Counted from the first letter of the stretch, positions 47,110-58,698 are shown. The stretch: 64,000 bases of DNA from Pseudomonadota bacterium (GCA_020161575.1 JAIUNR010000004.1:186001-250000); one strand, 5' to 3'. A program made the numbers and translations. Notes: generated from the sequence alone by a model not told the origin.

Positions 47110-48006
47110 ATGACACAAAAGCTGCACGAGAAGGGGCTCGCCTTTCGCAAAATGCACGGACTCGGCAATGATTTCGTGGTGATCGATGCGCGAAATGCCC
47201 CGCTTTCCCTGCCGCGCACGGTCCTCGCCCGCATCGCCGATCGCCGCTTCGGCATCGGATGCGACCAGCTCATCCTGCTTGAGAACAGCGCGCGTGCCGA
47301 TGCCTTCATGCGCATCTTCAATCCCGATGGCGGCGAGGTCGGCGCATGCGGCAACGCGACACGCTGCATCGGCTGGCTCCTCGCCCAAGAAAAGGGCGCG
47401 CGCGCCGCGATCATCGAGACGAAGGCCGGGCTGCTTCACGCCACGCTCGCGGGTGATGAGGTCGCGGTGGATATGGGCCTGCCCGCGCTCGAATGGGCGC
47501 GCATTCCGCTCGCCGGCAACGGCGATGACACCGTGAAGGTTTCGCTCGATACCACCGCTGTCGATCCGCGCCTGCCGCCCTTCTTCAGCGCCGTGAACAT
47601 GGGCAATCCGCATGCCGTGTTCTTCGTACCCGACGCCGAAGCCTTCAATCTCGCGCAGATCGGGCCGAAACTCGAGACAGATCCGATTTTTCCTCAGAAG
47701 GCGAATATCTCCCTCGCTCAGAAAGTGGACGAAAATCGGTTCCTTGTGCGCGTTTGGGAGCGCGCCGCCGGCGTGACGCTGGCCTGCGGCACCGCCGCCT
47801 GCGCGGTCGCCGTGGCGGCTGCGCGCACAGGTCTCGGCATGGGCAATATCCGCATCGATCTGCCGGGCGGTTCACTCGCGATCAGCCGCACGCCCGAGGG
47901 GCGCGTGATCATGACCGGCCCGATCGCCACCAGCTTCGAGGGCGTGATCGACCCTTCCCTCCTTTACGGGCATGACGGCGATCGCTCGGACGAGGTTGCG
48001 GCATGA
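47110..48006 (+). CDS. dapF: diaminopimelate epimerase
   Basis: Converts LL- to meso-diaminopimelate for lysine and peptidoglycan. The 298-residue protein has both catalytic cysteines: C80 in GEVGACGNATRC and C226 in TLACGTAACAVAV, and starts with FRKMHGLGNDFVVID. ATG at 47110 follows AAGGCAAGGG; the frame is open upstream into the intergenic region. Overlaps mtaB by 4 bases. Confidence 0.97.
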   Translation: MTQKLHEKGLAFRKMHGLGNDFVVIDARNAPLSLPRTVLARIADRRFGIGCDQLILLENSARADAFMRIFNPDGGEVGACGNATRCIGWLLAQEKGARAAIIETKAGLLHATLAGDEVAVDMGLPALEWARIPLAGNGDDTVKVSLDTTAVDPRLPPFFSAVNMGNPHAVFFVPDAEAFNLAQIGPKLETDPIFPQKANISLAQKVDENRFLVRVWERAAGVTLACGTAACAVAVAAARTGLGMGNIRIDLPGGSLAISRTPEGRVIMTGPIATSFEGVIDPSLLYGHDGDRSDEVAA

Positions 48007-49313
48007 ACGAAAAGCCGCGTCTCCCCGATGTCATCACGCTGGGTTGCCGCCTCAATACCTTCGAGAGCGAGGCGATGAGGCAGGCCGCGCGCGCGGCGGG
48101 TCATGACGATCTCGTCATCGTCAATACCTGCGCGGTTACCGGCGAGGCGGTGCGGCAGGCGCGTCAGACCATCCGCCGGCTCAAGCGCGAGAACCCGGGG
48201 CGCCGCATCATCGTGACCGGCTGCGCGGCGCAGACCGAACCCGAAACCTTCGCCGCGATGGCGGAGGTCAGCCAGATCATCGGCAATGACGTGAAGCTGA
48301 AGCCGGAGACCTGGGCCCGGACGGTAAAGCCCGCCGCCTTCGGGCTGGAAGCCTCGGAGCGCGTCGTCGTCAACGACATCATGAGCGTGAAGGAAACCGC
48401 CGGCCATCTCATCGACGGGCTGGAAGGACGCGCCCGCGCCTTCGTGCAGGTGCAGAATGGCTGCGATCATCGCTGCACCTTCTGCATCATCCCGTTCGGG
48501 CGCGGCAATTCGCGCTCGGTGCCGATGGGCGAGGTTGTCGAACAGATCAACCGGCTGGTGGCGGCGGGTTATCTCGAAGCCGTGCTCACCGGAGTGGATC
48601 TCACCTCCTACGGGGCAGACCTGCCTGGTACGCCGAAGCTCGGGCAACTCGTGAAAGCCATCCTCGATCACGCGCCGGGGCTGAAGCGGCTGCGCATCTC
48701 CTCCATCGATTCGATCGAGGCGGATGCGTTGCTGGTGCAGCTTCTCAAGCAGGAAGCGCGGCTGATGCCACATCTCCATCTCTCGCTTCAGGCCGGGGAC
48801 AACATGATCCTCAAGCGCATGAAGCGCCGCCACTCGCGCGAGGATGCGATCCGTTTTTGCGCCGAATTGCGCGCGGCGCGGCCCGATTTCGTCTTCGGTG
48901 CCGATATCATCGCCGGTTTCCCGACCGAAACCGAGGAGATGTTCGAAAATTCGCTCCGGCTCGTCGAGGAATGCGGGCTGACCTTCCTCCATGTCTTCCC
49001 CTATTCGCCGCGCCGGGGAACGCCGGCCGCGAAAATGCCGCAGGTGGACAAGGCCGAGATCAAGGCACGGGCGGCGCGCCTGCGCGCGGCGGGCGCCACG
49101 GCGCTTTCGCGCCATCTCGCCGCGCATGTCGGGCGCGAGGGCGCCTTGCTTGTCGAGCGGGCGGGGATCGGGCGGCTCGACGATTTCACGCCCCTGCGCT
49201 TTCACGGCGCGGCTGAACCCGGCACGCTTGCGCGCGTTGTCGTCACCGGGCATGACGGGGCCATGCTTTCGGGAACCATCGTGCCGGAAGCAAGCATTGT
49301 CGCGGCGGAGTAA
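48003..49313 (+). CDS. mtaB: tRNA t6A37 methylthiotransferase MtaB
   Basis: Radical-SAM enzyme that turns t6A37 into ms2t6A in tRNA. The 436-residue protein has an N-terminal UPF0004 domain (VITLGCRLNTFESEAM, NTCAVTGEAVRQARQ), the radical-SAM cysteines C154, C158 and C161 (GCDHRCTFC) and a C-terminal TRAM-like region. NTCAVT and the RLNTFE start distinguish it from MiaB. Coupled to dapF (ATGA). Its substrate base t6A is made by TsaD, also in this window. Confidence 0.94.
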   Translation: MNEKPRLPDVITLGCRLNTFESEAMRQAARAAGHDDLVIVNTCAVTGEAVRQARQTIRRLKRENPGRRIIVTGCAAQTEPETFAAMAEVSQIIGNDVKLKPETWARTVKPAAFGLEASERVVVNDIMSVKETAGHLIDGLEGRARAFVQVQNGCDHRCTFCIIPFGRGNSRSVPMGEVVEQINRLVAAGYLEAVLTGVDLTSYGADLPGTPKLGQLVKAILDHAPGLKRLRISSIDSIEADALLVQLLKQEARLMPHLHLSLQAGDNMILKRMKRRHSREDAIRFCAELRAARPDFVFGADIIAGFPTETEEMFENSLRLVEECGLTFLHVFPYSPRRGTPAAKMPQVDKAEIKARAARLRAAGATALSRHLAAHVGREGALLVERAGIGRLDDFTPLRFHGAAEPGTLARVVVTGHDGAMLSGTIVPEASIVAAE

Positions 49314-49316
49314 GGC

Positions 49317-50348
49317 ATGAGCGGGGAAAAGAAGGAGCCGGGCTTTCTCGGCCGCCTGTTCGGGCGAGGCAAGGAAACCGTTCCGGTCACGCCGGAAGCG
49401 CCGGTTCCGGTTGCCCCCGCACCCAAGCTCTCGTGGTGGAAGCGCCTGAGCCTCGGCCTCGGGCGCACGGCGGCGGGGATCGGCGGCGGCATCAGCGCGA
49501 TCTTCACGACGCGGAAGCTCAACGCGGATACACTTCAGGACCTTGAGGATGTGCTCATCCAGGCCGATCTCGGCGTGGAGGTCTCGGCGCGGATCGTCGC
49601 CGCGATCGGCAAGGATCGGTTCGACAAGAGCGTCAGCCCGGAGGAGATCAAGGCCGCGCTCGCGGGCGAGGTCGAGAAGGCGCTGGCGCCGGTGGCCCTG
49701 CCGTTGGTCATCGACGAGGCCAAGAAACCCTTCGTCCTGCTCATGGTCGGCGTCAACGGCTCGGGCAAGACGACGACCATCGGCAAGCTCGCCGCCAAGT
49801 TCCGCGACGAGGGCAAATCGGTGATGCTCGCGGCGGGGGATACGTTCCGCGCTGCCGCCATCGAACAGCTCAAGATCTGGTCCGAACGCACCGGCGCGAC
49901 CTTCGTCGCCCGCGCGCAGGGCGCGGATGCGGCGGGCCTCGCCTTCGACGCCCTGACGGAAGCGCGCGCCAAGGGTGTCGATATCCTGATGATCGACACC
50001 GCCGGGCGGCTTCAGAACAAGCAGGGCCTTATGGAGGAGCTGGCGAAAATCGTCCGCGTCATCCGCAAGGTCGACGAGAGCGCGCCCCATGCCTGCCTGC
50101 TCGTGCTCGATGCCACGGTGGGCCAGAACGCGCTGTCCCAGGTTGAGGTTTTCCGCCAGATCGCCGGCGTGACGGGCCTCGTGATGACCAAGCTCGATGG
50201 CACGGCGCGCGGCGGCATCCTCGTCTCACTGGCAAACCGCTTCTCCCTGCCAGTGCATTTCATCGGCGTGGGCGAGGGGATCGAGGATCTCGAGCCCTTC
50301 GCCGCGCGAGACTTCGCCCGCGCCATTGCCGGGCTGGATGAAGGCTAG
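49317..50348 (+). CDS. ftsY: signal recognition particle receptor FtsY
   Basis: Membrane-associated GTPase receptor for Ffh. The 343-residue protein has a short basic/proline A region, then the NG domain with GVNGSGKTTTIGKLA, GDTFRAAAIEQL, DTAGRLQNK and TKLDGTARGG. The A domain is far shorter than in E. coli, normal for alphaproteobacteria. It starts 3 bases after the mtaB stop, and its TAG stop lies on a CTAG shared with the convergent FAH-family gene. Confidence 0.97.
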   Translation: MSGEKKEPGFLGRLFGRGKETVPVTPEAPVPVAPAPKLSWWKRLSLGLGRTAAGIGGGISAIFTTRKLNADTLQDLEDVLIQADLGVEVSARIVAAIGKDRFDKSVSPEEIKAALAGEVEKALAPVALPLVIDEAKKPFVLLMVGVNGSGKTTTIGKLAAKFRDEGKSVMLAAGDTFRAAAIEQLKIWSERTGATFVARAQGADAAGLAFDALTEARAKGVDILMIDTAGRLQNKQGLMEELAKIVRVIRKVDESAPHACLLVLDATVGQNALSQVEVFRQIAGVTGLVMTKLDGTARGGILVSLANRFSLPVHFIGVGEGIEDLEPFAARDFARAIAGLDEG

Positions 50349-51055
50349 ACGACCTTGACCTCGATCGGCGTCACGCCGTCGATCTCGACACGCATCGTCT
50401 CGCCGCGCGCGATCGCCGCGACGCCTTCCGGCGTGCCGGTGAAGATGAGATCGCCGGGCTTGAGCTCGAAAAAGCGCGAGAGAATCGCGATCTGCTCAGG
50501 GATGGACCAGATCATCGCGGCGAGCGGCGAATCCTGCCGGATTTTCCCGCCCACGAGGAGCTTCAGCCCGCCCGCGAGGCTTGTCCCCGCCGAATAGCGT
50601 GTGAGCGGCCCCACGGGCCCGGATTGGTCCGCTGATTTGCCGATTTCCCAAGGACGGCCGAGTTTCTTGGCCTCGCCCTGGAGGTCGCGGCGAGTCATAT
50701 CAAGTCCGGCAGCCAGACCGAAGACGTGTTTCATCGCTTCCGCTTCGGGAATGTCGCGGCCGCCCTTGGCGAGCGCGACGACGAGCTCCGCCTCGTGGTG
50801 GTAATCGCCGGTCTGCGATGGATAGGCGATCTCGCCCGGCGTGCCCGCTTCCACCGGCACGATGGCCTCGGCGGTCTTCATGAAGAAGAAGGGCGGCTCG
50901 CGATCAGGGTCGTGGCCCATCTCGCGCGCATGGGCTGCGTAATTGCGCCCGATGCAGAAAGCGCGGCGCACGGGAAAGCGCGCATTCTCGCCGACGATGG
51001 CGAGGCTGGGGCGCGGTTCCAGCACGGGGATGGCGTGAAGGGCGAAGGTGGCCAA
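50345..51055 (-). CDS. fumarylacetoacetate hydrolase family protein
   Basis: A 236-residue FAH-domain hydrolase/decarboxylase. Metal-binding acidic residues lie in DYHHEAELVVALAKGG; other family marks are CIGRNYAAHAREMG, PFFFMKTAEAIVP and GDLIFTGTPEGV. Small FAH proteins include fumarylpyruvate hydrolase and oxaloacetate tautomerase-like enzymes, so it should not be taken as the fumarylacetoacetase of the HmgA pathway. The start is TTG at 51055, supported by AGGAG 7 bases upstream. Confidence 0.87.
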   Translation of the reverse strand: MATFALHAIPVLEPRPSLAIVGENARFPVRRAFCIGRNYAAHAREMGHDPDREPPFFFMKTAEAIVPVEAGTPGEIAYPSQTGDYHHEAELVVALAKGGRDIPEAEAMKHVFGLAAGLDMTRRDLQGEAKKLGRPWEIGKSADQSGPVGPLTRYSAGTSLAGGLKLLVGGKIRQDSPLAAMIWSIPEQIAILSRFFELKPGDLIFTGTPEGVAAIARGETMRVEIDGVTPIEVKVV

Positions 51056-51166
51056 GGTCAGCTCCTATTGTAGGAAAGGCGCGAAAAGGCTATCCGCGCA
51101 GGTTCATGCCGCAACGCTAGCGCTTTCGCCCCATGGCGCAAGGCCAGCCCGCAAAGAAGAAGGCCC

Positions 51167-51811
51167 ATGACGACACCCGCCTCTCAGCCCGGCCAGCAGA
51201 ACCCGCTCGTGAAACTCGCGCTGGAAATGGGCCCGCTGATCCTCTTCTTCGCCGCGAATTCCAAGCCGGATTGGTTCCGCCCTCTCGTCGGCGCGGTGCT
51301 CGGGCACAACCTCGTCGCCTCCGAGAAATCCTCGATCCTGATCGCGACCGCCGTTTTCATGGCGGCGATGACGCTCTCGCTGATCGTCGCCTGGGTGCTT
51401 CACCGCAAATTGCCGATCATGCCGCTGGTCTCCGGCGCGGTCGTGCTCATCTTCGGATCGCTGACGCTCATTCTCCAGGACGATCTCTTCATCAAGCTGA
51501 AGCCGACCATCGTCAATTGCCTCTTCGGCGCCGTTCTGCTCGGCGGCCTCGCCTTCGGCAAGCCGTTGCTGCCTTATGTCTTCGAAAGCGTCTTCCATCT
51601 CGACGATGAGGGGTGGAAGAAGCTCACTTTCCGCTGGGGCGTGTTCTTCTTCATACTCGCCGCCCTCAACGAGGCGGTCTGGCGCACACAGACGACCGAT
51701 TTCTGGGTCGCCTTCAAGGTCTGGGGCGTGATGCCGCTGACCATCCTCTTCACGCTCGCCCAGACGCCGATGATGATGCGCCACGGCTTCGACCCCGAAG
51801 GAAAGAAGTGA
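51167..51811 (+). CDS. yciB: inner membrane-spanning protein YciB (septation protein A / IspZ)
   Basis: A 214-residue integral membrane protein with about five or six helices, of the IspZ/YciB family involved in envelope integrity and, in Shigella, septation. Characteristic segments are LALEMGPLILFFAAN, KPTIVNCLFGAVLLGGLAFGKPLL, FRWGVFFFILAALNEAVWR and the ending PMMMRHGFDPEGKK. AAGAAGG precedes the ATG. The gene order ftsY-FAH-yciB-ccm is common in the order. Its last 13 codons recur 70 bases downstream. Confidence 0.95.
   Translation: MTTPASQPGQQNPLVKLALEMGPLILFFAANSKPDWFRPLVGAVLGHNLVASEKSSILIATAVFMAAMTLSLIVAWVLHRKLPIMPLVSGAVVLIFGSLTLILQDDLFIKLKPTIVNCLFGAVLLGGLAFGKPLLPYVFESVFHLDDEGWKKLTFRWGVFFFILAALNEAVWRTQTTDFWVAFKVWGVMPLTILFTLAQTPMMMRHGFDPEGKK
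51770..51808 (+). repeat. direct repeat copy 1: 3' end of yciB
   Basis: Thirteen codons (MMMRHGFDPEGKK) at the end of yciB. The same 39 bases recur at 51880-51918 with five differences, so this is copy 1 of a short direct repeat. Confidence 0.85.
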
Positions 51812-51879
51812 CATCGGCGTTTGTCGCGCGCATTTCGACGGCAAAACCGCCCGGCACTTTTGCCCGAAATGCGATCGGA

Positions 51880-51918
51880 ATGATGATGCGCAATGGCTTC
51901 GACCCGGAAGGGAAGAAA
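51880..51918 (+). repeat. direct repeat copy 2: displaced copy of the yciB tail
   Basis: Matches 34 of 39 bases of the yciB 3' end and would read MMMRNGFDPEGKK, followed by QP and a stop (TAG at 51925). Three of the five differences are silent third-base changes and two fall in one codon (His to Asn). It lies outside yciB, in another frame relative to it, just before the convergent ccmG stop. Confidence 0.85.
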
Positions 51919-51923
51919 CAGCC

Positions 51924-52490
51924 CTAGCTTCGCAGCGCCTTCTCGATTTCCGGCATCAGGCGGTCGCGGATCGATTCCGGCGTCAGCGGACCGACATGCT
52001 TGAAGAGGATACGCCCGTCGCCCGAGACGAGAAAGGTTTCCGGCACGCCGTAAACACCCCATTCAATGGAAATACGGCCATCGATATCCGCGCCGACCGC
52101 GGCATAGGGATTGCCGAGCTTGCCGAGAAAGCGCCGGGCATTCTCGGCCTTGTCCTTCTGGTTGATGCCGTAGAGAACAAGGCGCTTGTCCTTGGCCAGT
52201 TCCATGAGGAACGGGTGCTCCTGGTGGCAGGGCGCGCACCAGGAGGCGAAGACATTGACCAGCGCCAGCTTGCCTTGCCGAAGATCCGTATCCGAGAAGC
52301 CGGACTGGCTTGCGCCTTCGATCGCGGGAAGCATGAAGACCGGCACCGGCTTGCCGATCAGCGCCGAGGGCAATTTCGACGGATCGCCCGAAAACAGCCG
52401 GACGACGAAGACCGCGACAAGCGCGCCGAAGATGAGAAGCGGAAGGTAGAAAGCCCAATTGCGCCCGCGCGCGGGCTCCTGCCGGCTCAT
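51924..52490 (-). CDS. ccmG: thiol:disulfide interchange protein CcmG/DsbE
   Basis: Membrane-anchored periplasmic thioredoxin that reduces apocytochrome c heme-binding cysteines. The 188-residue protein has one N-terminal helix (about 12-33), active site W84-C85-A86-P87-C88 in FASWCAPCHQEHP and the typical YGVPETFLV cis-proline loop. Overlaps ccmD by 4 bases at the end of the ccmABCDG operon. Confidence 0.95.
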   Translation of the reverse strand: MSRQEPARGRNWAFYLPLLIFGALVAVFVVRLFSGDPSKLPSALIGKPVPVFMLPAIEGASQSGFSDTDLRQGKLALVNVFASWCAPCHQEHPFLMELAKDKRLVLYGINQKDKAENARRFLGKLGNPYAAVGADIDGRISIEWGVYGVPETFLVSGDGRILFKHVGPLTPESIRDRLMPEIEKALRS

Positions 52491-52648
52491 GGCTTGCGCC
52501 TCGCCTCGAGCGCAGCCAGCCGTCGCGCCGCATCACGATGCGCGAGCAGGCTCATTGCGATGAGAAAGCCGAGAATGAGCCCCGTCGCGCCGAAAGCGGC
52601 GGCGATATAGCCGCCATGCGGGCCGAGGCTTGCGATCAGCGCGTTCAT
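52487..52648 (-). CDS. ccmD: heme exporter protein CcmD
   Basis: A 53-residue single-helix protein (GGYIAAAFGATGLILGFLIAM helix, then a basic AHRDAARRLAALEARRKP tail), the size and topology of CcmD, which stabilises the CcmC-CcmE heme-transfer complex. Overlaps both neighbours by 4 bases, so the assignment rests on position plus topology; sequence conservation in CcmD is low. Confidence 0.88.
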   Translation of the reverse strand: MNALIASLGPHGGYIAAAFGATGLILGFLIAMSLLAHRDAARRLAALEARRKP

Positions 52649-53400
52649 GGCCTTTCTCCGTCCGCCGCGAGAATCTGGAGGCGTTCGATCCGCCTTTCGA
52701 GAAGCTCCGTCTTCATCCGCACGATCAGCAGCACGAGATAGAGCGCGAGATAGCCGAGGGCCATCACGAAAAGCGGCGCGAGCATGGTCGGATGGATGGT
52801 CGGCCCACCCATGCGGAACACCGAGGCCGGCTGGTGGAGCGTGTACCACCAATCGACCGAGAACTTGATGATCGGCAGGTTGACGACGCCGACCAGCGTG
52901 AGGATCGCCACCGCGCGCGCGGCGCGGGCCGGCTCCTCGATCGCGCGCCAGAGCGCGATGATCCCGAGATAGAGCAGGAACAGGATCAGCACCGAGGTCA
53001 ACCTCGCATCCCATTCCCACCAGGTGCCCCACATCGGCTTGCCCCAGATTGAGCCCGTGACGAGGCAGATCAGCGTGAACCCGGCCCCGATCGGCGCGGC
53101 GGCCTTCTGCGCGACATCCGCCATCGGATGCCGGAAAACCAGCGTCCCCAAGGCCGAGACGGCCATGCCCGCATAGACGAAGAGCGAAAGCCAGGCCGCC
53201 GGAACATGGATATACATGATCCGCACGGTCTCGCCCTGCTGGTAATCCGCCGGCGAGGCCGCGAAGGCGAGATAGAGCCCATAGCCGAAAGCGGCGATGG
53301 TCAAAACGACAAGCGGCCCGAGCAGCCAGCGGGCAAGCGTGTTGAAGGCCGCGGGATTGGCAAGGCGAAGCCAGAGCGAGGGGCGAGACATCTGTTCCAT
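52645..53400 (-). CDS. ccmC: heme exporter protein CcmC
   Basis: Six-helix inner-membrane protein of 251 residues that loads heme onto CcmE. The tryptophan-rich heme-handling motif WGTWWEWDARLTS is intact, with flanking histidines in MYIHVPAAW and near WWYTLHQP. Part of ccmABCDG; 80 bases after ccmB and overlapping ccmD by 4. Confidence 0.96.
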   Translation of the reverse strand: MEQMSRPSLWLRLANPAAFNTLARWLLGPLVVLTIAAFGYGLYLAFAASPADYQQGETVRIMYIHVPAAWLSLFVYAGMAVSALGTLVFRHPMADVAQKAAAPIGAGFTLICLVTGSIWGKPMWGTWWEWDARLTSVLILFLLYLGIIALWRAIEEPARAARAVAILTLVGVVNLPIIKFSVDWWYTLHQPASVFRMGGPTIHPTMLAPLFVMALGYLALYLVLLIVRMKTELLERRIERLQILAADGERP

Positions 53401-53480
53401 GCGATTCCGTCCGTCCGCTCACATAGGAGATCGGGATTTCATGTGCAAACGACCTTGATCAAACACAATGGCCCGCCCGA

Positions 53481-54143
53481 TCAATTCCGCGCGAATTTCA
53501 GCGCCGCCGCCGCACCCGCCGGCGCGACGGCCAGCATCATGAGGCTCACCGCGCACAGCAGCATCAGCGGAGTCGTAAAAGGCCGCCCCTCCGCCGCCTC
53601 CTTGACGAGGGTGACGCCGAAAATCAGCGTCGGGATCGAGAGCGGCAGCACGAGGATCGAAAGCAGCAATCCGCCCCGGCGCAGCGAGACGGTCAAAGCC
53701 GCGCCGACAAGGCCGATCAGCGTCAGCGCCGGCGTTCCGATCAGCAGGGAAAGCGCGAGCGGCAGCATGGCGGCAGGCTCGATGGCGAGCATCACGCCCA
53801 GAAGCGGCGCCGCAAGCGCCAGCGGCAAGCCGGTCACCAGCCAATGCGCGAGGGCCTTCACCGCAAGCAGGGCGACGAGCGGCGTCCCGGAAAGCAGGAA
53901 ATGATCGACGATCCCGTCATCCTCGTCGGCCTGAAGCAGCCTGTCGAGGCCGAGCAGGGTCGAGAGCAGCGCCGCGATCCAGAGGATCGCGGGGGCGATG
54001 CGGCCGATGAGGCGCTGATCGGGCCCGAGCGCGAAGGGAACCACGGAAATCAGGATGAGGAAGAAGACCAGCCCAAGCTCCGCGCCGGCGCCCGTGCGCC
54101 GCGCGAGGATCAGCTCCCGGCGGAGGATCGCGGCGAAACTCAT
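53481..54143 (-). CDS. ccmB: heme exporter protein CcmB
   Basis: Membrane subunit (220 residues, six predicted helices) of the CcmAB ABC complex that releases holo-CcmE after heme loading. Landmarks: LRRELILARRTGAGAELGLVFFLI, FALGPDQRLIGRIAPAILWIAALLSTLLGLDRL and DDGIVDHFLLSG. Start overlaps the ccmA stop by 4 bases. Confidence 0.94.
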   Translation of the reverse strand: MSFAAILRRELILARRTGAGAELGLVFFLILISVVPFALGPDQRLIGRIAPAILWIAALLSTLLGLDRLLQADEDDGIVDHFLLSGTPLVALLAVKALAHWLVTGLPLALAAPLLGVMLAIEPAAMLPLALSLLIGTPALTLIGLVGAALTVSLRRGGLLLSILVLPLSIPTLIFGVTLVKEAAEGRPFTTPLMLLCAVSLMMLAVAPAGAAAALKFARN

Positions 54144-54796
54144 GACAGCAGCTCCGCGTGCGCGGCCTTCCCCCCAAGCGTGATCGTCCGCATCTTTACG
54201 CCGAGCGGCTGATGCGTCGCCACGATCGCAAACCCGCCCTCGGTGACATGCGCCGCGACAAGATCGCCCACCAGCTTCTGCCCCTCCAGATCAAGGGCGG
54301 CGAGCGGCTCGTCGAGCAGCCAGACCGGGCGCGGCGCGACGAAGAGCCGCGCGAGCGCGACGCGGCGTTTCTGCCCCGCGGAGAGGACCTGAACCGGCAG
54401 ATCCTTCAGATGGAGAATGCCGAGCCTTTCGAGCGCCGCCGGAATCGCCTCGCGGCTTCCCCCGAGCAGGCTTGCGGCAAAGGCGAGGTTCTCCGCCGGG
54501 CTCAGCGCATCGCGCAAACCCTCGCGATGGCCGTGATAATGGATGAATTCCACAACATCCCGCTCTTCCGGCACGCCATGCCAGATCACCGCGCCGCCAT
54601 CGGGCGCGAGAAAACCGGCGAGGAGGCGCATCAGCGTCGATTTGCCGCTGCCATTGGGCCCGGCGAGCTGCAGCGCCTCTCCCGGCCGCACGGTGAAATC
54701 GAGTCCTTCGAACAGCGAACGATGCCCGCGCCGCATGGCGAGGGCGCGCGCTTCGAGGCTCAGAGCCGCCATGTTCCTGGAGATCGGGTCGCTCAT
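54140..54796 (-). CDS. ccmA: cytochrome c biogenesis ATP-binding protein CcmA
   Basis: ATPase of the CcmAB complex, 218 residues: Walker A GPNGSGKST, a short CcmA-type Q-loop region with YHGHREGLRDALS, signature LSAGQKRRVALARL and Walker B VWLLDEP. Start of the ccm operon; divergent from acnA across 294 bases that hold a candidate Irr box. ccmE, ccmF and ccmH are not in the window. Confidence 0.95.
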   Translation of the reverse strand: MSDPISRNMAALSLEARALAMRRGHRSLFEGLDFTVRPGEALQLAGPNGSGKSTLMRLLAGFLAPDGGAVIWHGVPEERDVVEFIHYHGHREGLRDALSPAENLAFAASLLGGSREAIPAALERLGILHLKDLPVQVLSAGQKRRVALARLFVAPRPVWLLDEPLAALDLEGQKLVGDLVAAHVTEGGFAIVATHQPLGVKMRTITLGGKAAHAELLS

Positions 54797-54863
54797 TTAT
54801 CCGCTTGTATCGCGGAAATGGACAATCCCGGCAAGGGCGGGGCCGGCCTGGCCCCGTATCGGG

Positions 54864-54919
54864 TAAAAATACGGGCACGATTTTCGTCTAGGTAGCGGTA
54901 TTTTTAGAAATGCTCTATA
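54864..54919. promoter_or_regulatory. inverted repeat and candidate Irr (ICE) box upstream of acnA
   Basis: The 294 bases between ccmA and acnA hold TAAAAATAC (54864-54872) and its exact complement GTATTTTTA (54898-54906), 25 bases apart, and overlapping this TTTAGAA-ATG-CTCTATA at 54903-54919. The latter fits the iron control element TTTAGAA-N3-TTCTAAA at 12 of 14 fixed positions. Regulation of acnA by iron through Irr is inferred. Confidence 0.4.
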
Positions 54920-55090
54920 GAGCCGGAAGCTGCGCCGCGCGCTTGTCATGCGCGGGGTTCCCGGGCACCCCCGGGGCGGTGCACGCGAAGTATCGCGCTC
55001 GGTTCCATGGTCCAATCCCATGCGCATCGAGGCAGTATCGGCTCCCCCGGCCACCCCGAAACGTGACCCCTATCCGAGGATTTTCATCCG

Positions 55091-57805
<2,715 letters not shown>

Positions 57806-57824
57806 TCAGGCCTCATGCAACAAG

Positions 57825-57860
57825 AAACGCCGCGCGAAACCCGCGCGGCGTTTTCGTTTT
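57825..57860 (+). terminator. intrinsic terminator of acnA
   Basis: AAACGCCGCGCG and CGCGCGGCGTTT pair perfectly over 12 bases around a 5-base loop, followed by TCGTTTT, 20 bases after the acnA stop. Confidence 0.92.
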
Positions 57861-57942
57861 CATACACCAGCTTGTGATTGGTCATTGATCTTCAAAAAGG
57901 TTTTGGATCAAATCCAACATCAGCATCAGGTATCCTTCGTCC

Positions 57943-58692
57943 ATGTCTCTCACCCGCCGCACCCTTGCCTGCCTGTCGCTCGGCGCCCTCGCCGCGCCGC
58001 GGCTCGCCTGTGCGCAGGCGAATGGCAGCGCGCCGAGCGTGGTCGAGCTTTTCACGAGCCAGGGCTGTTCCTCCTGCCCGCCGGCCGATGCGCTGATGCT
58101 TGAGCTGACAAAGGACCGGAATTTCATTCCCCTGACCTACGCGGTCGAAATCTGGGATTATCTCGGCTGGAAGGACACGCTCGCGCGGCCCGCCTTCACG
58201 CGCCGCCAGAAGGCCTATGCGGAAATGGTCGCGGGGAAACGGGTTTACACACCGCAGGCGATCATCAACGGGCGGATGCATTGCGTCGGCTCGGATTTCT
58301 CCTCCATCGCACGGCTGCGCGCAGCGACCCCGGCCCGCGGCGTGAAGCTCGCGCTGCAGGCCAGCGGCGATGGCTGGCGCGCCAGCGGCAATCTGCCACC
58401 CACGCTCGATGCGACCGGCCGCCTCATATTGCTGCCCTTCCGCTCGCGCGAGACCGTTCAGATCGGTCGCGGGGAGAATTCCGGTCGCGCGATAACCTAC
58501 GCCAATGTGGTACGGGACATCATCGATCTCGGGGTGCTGGAGGGCGGCGAGTTCGAGACGAGGATATCGCGCAAGGATGTCGCCGTCGATCGGGCCGATG
58601 GCTTCGCGCTGCTCATGCAGGCGGGCAGCATCGAAATGCCGGGCGTGGTGCTTGCCGGCGCGATGGTCGATCCCGCCGGCATCCGCGTCTGA
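57943..58692 (+). CDS. DUF1223 thioredoxin-fold protein, exported
   Basis: A 249-residue protein with a short twin-arginine-like signal (TRRTLACLSLGALAAP, cleavage near ACA-Q) and a thioredoxin-like N-terminal domain with paired cysteines C42 and C45 in TSQGCSSCPPAD, the DUF1223 hallmark; a third cysteine lies in NGRMHCVGS. The C-terminal half is beta-rich. Function unknown; a periplasmic redox role is plausible from the motif. Convergent with ggt, 6 bases apart. Confidence 0.88.
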   Translation: MSLTRRTLACLSLGALAAPRLACAQANGSAPSVVELFTSQGCSSCPPADALMLELTKDRNFIPLTYAVEIWDYLGWKDTLARPAFTRRQKAYAEMVAGKRVYTPQAIINGRMHCVGSDFSSIARLRAATPARGVKLALQASGDGWRASGNLPPTLDATGRLILLPFRSRETVQIGRGENSGRAITYANVVRDIIDLGVLEGGEFETRISRKDVAVDRADGFALLMQAGSIEMPGVVLAGAMVDPAGIRV

Positions 58693-58698
58693 TCCGCT

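Noticed and set aside
50345..51055. The FAH-family gene as the fumarylacetoacetase partner of hmgA
   Set aside because: At 236 residues it belongs to the small FAH group, not the roughly 420-residue fumarylacetoacetase, and it is 17 kb from hmgA.
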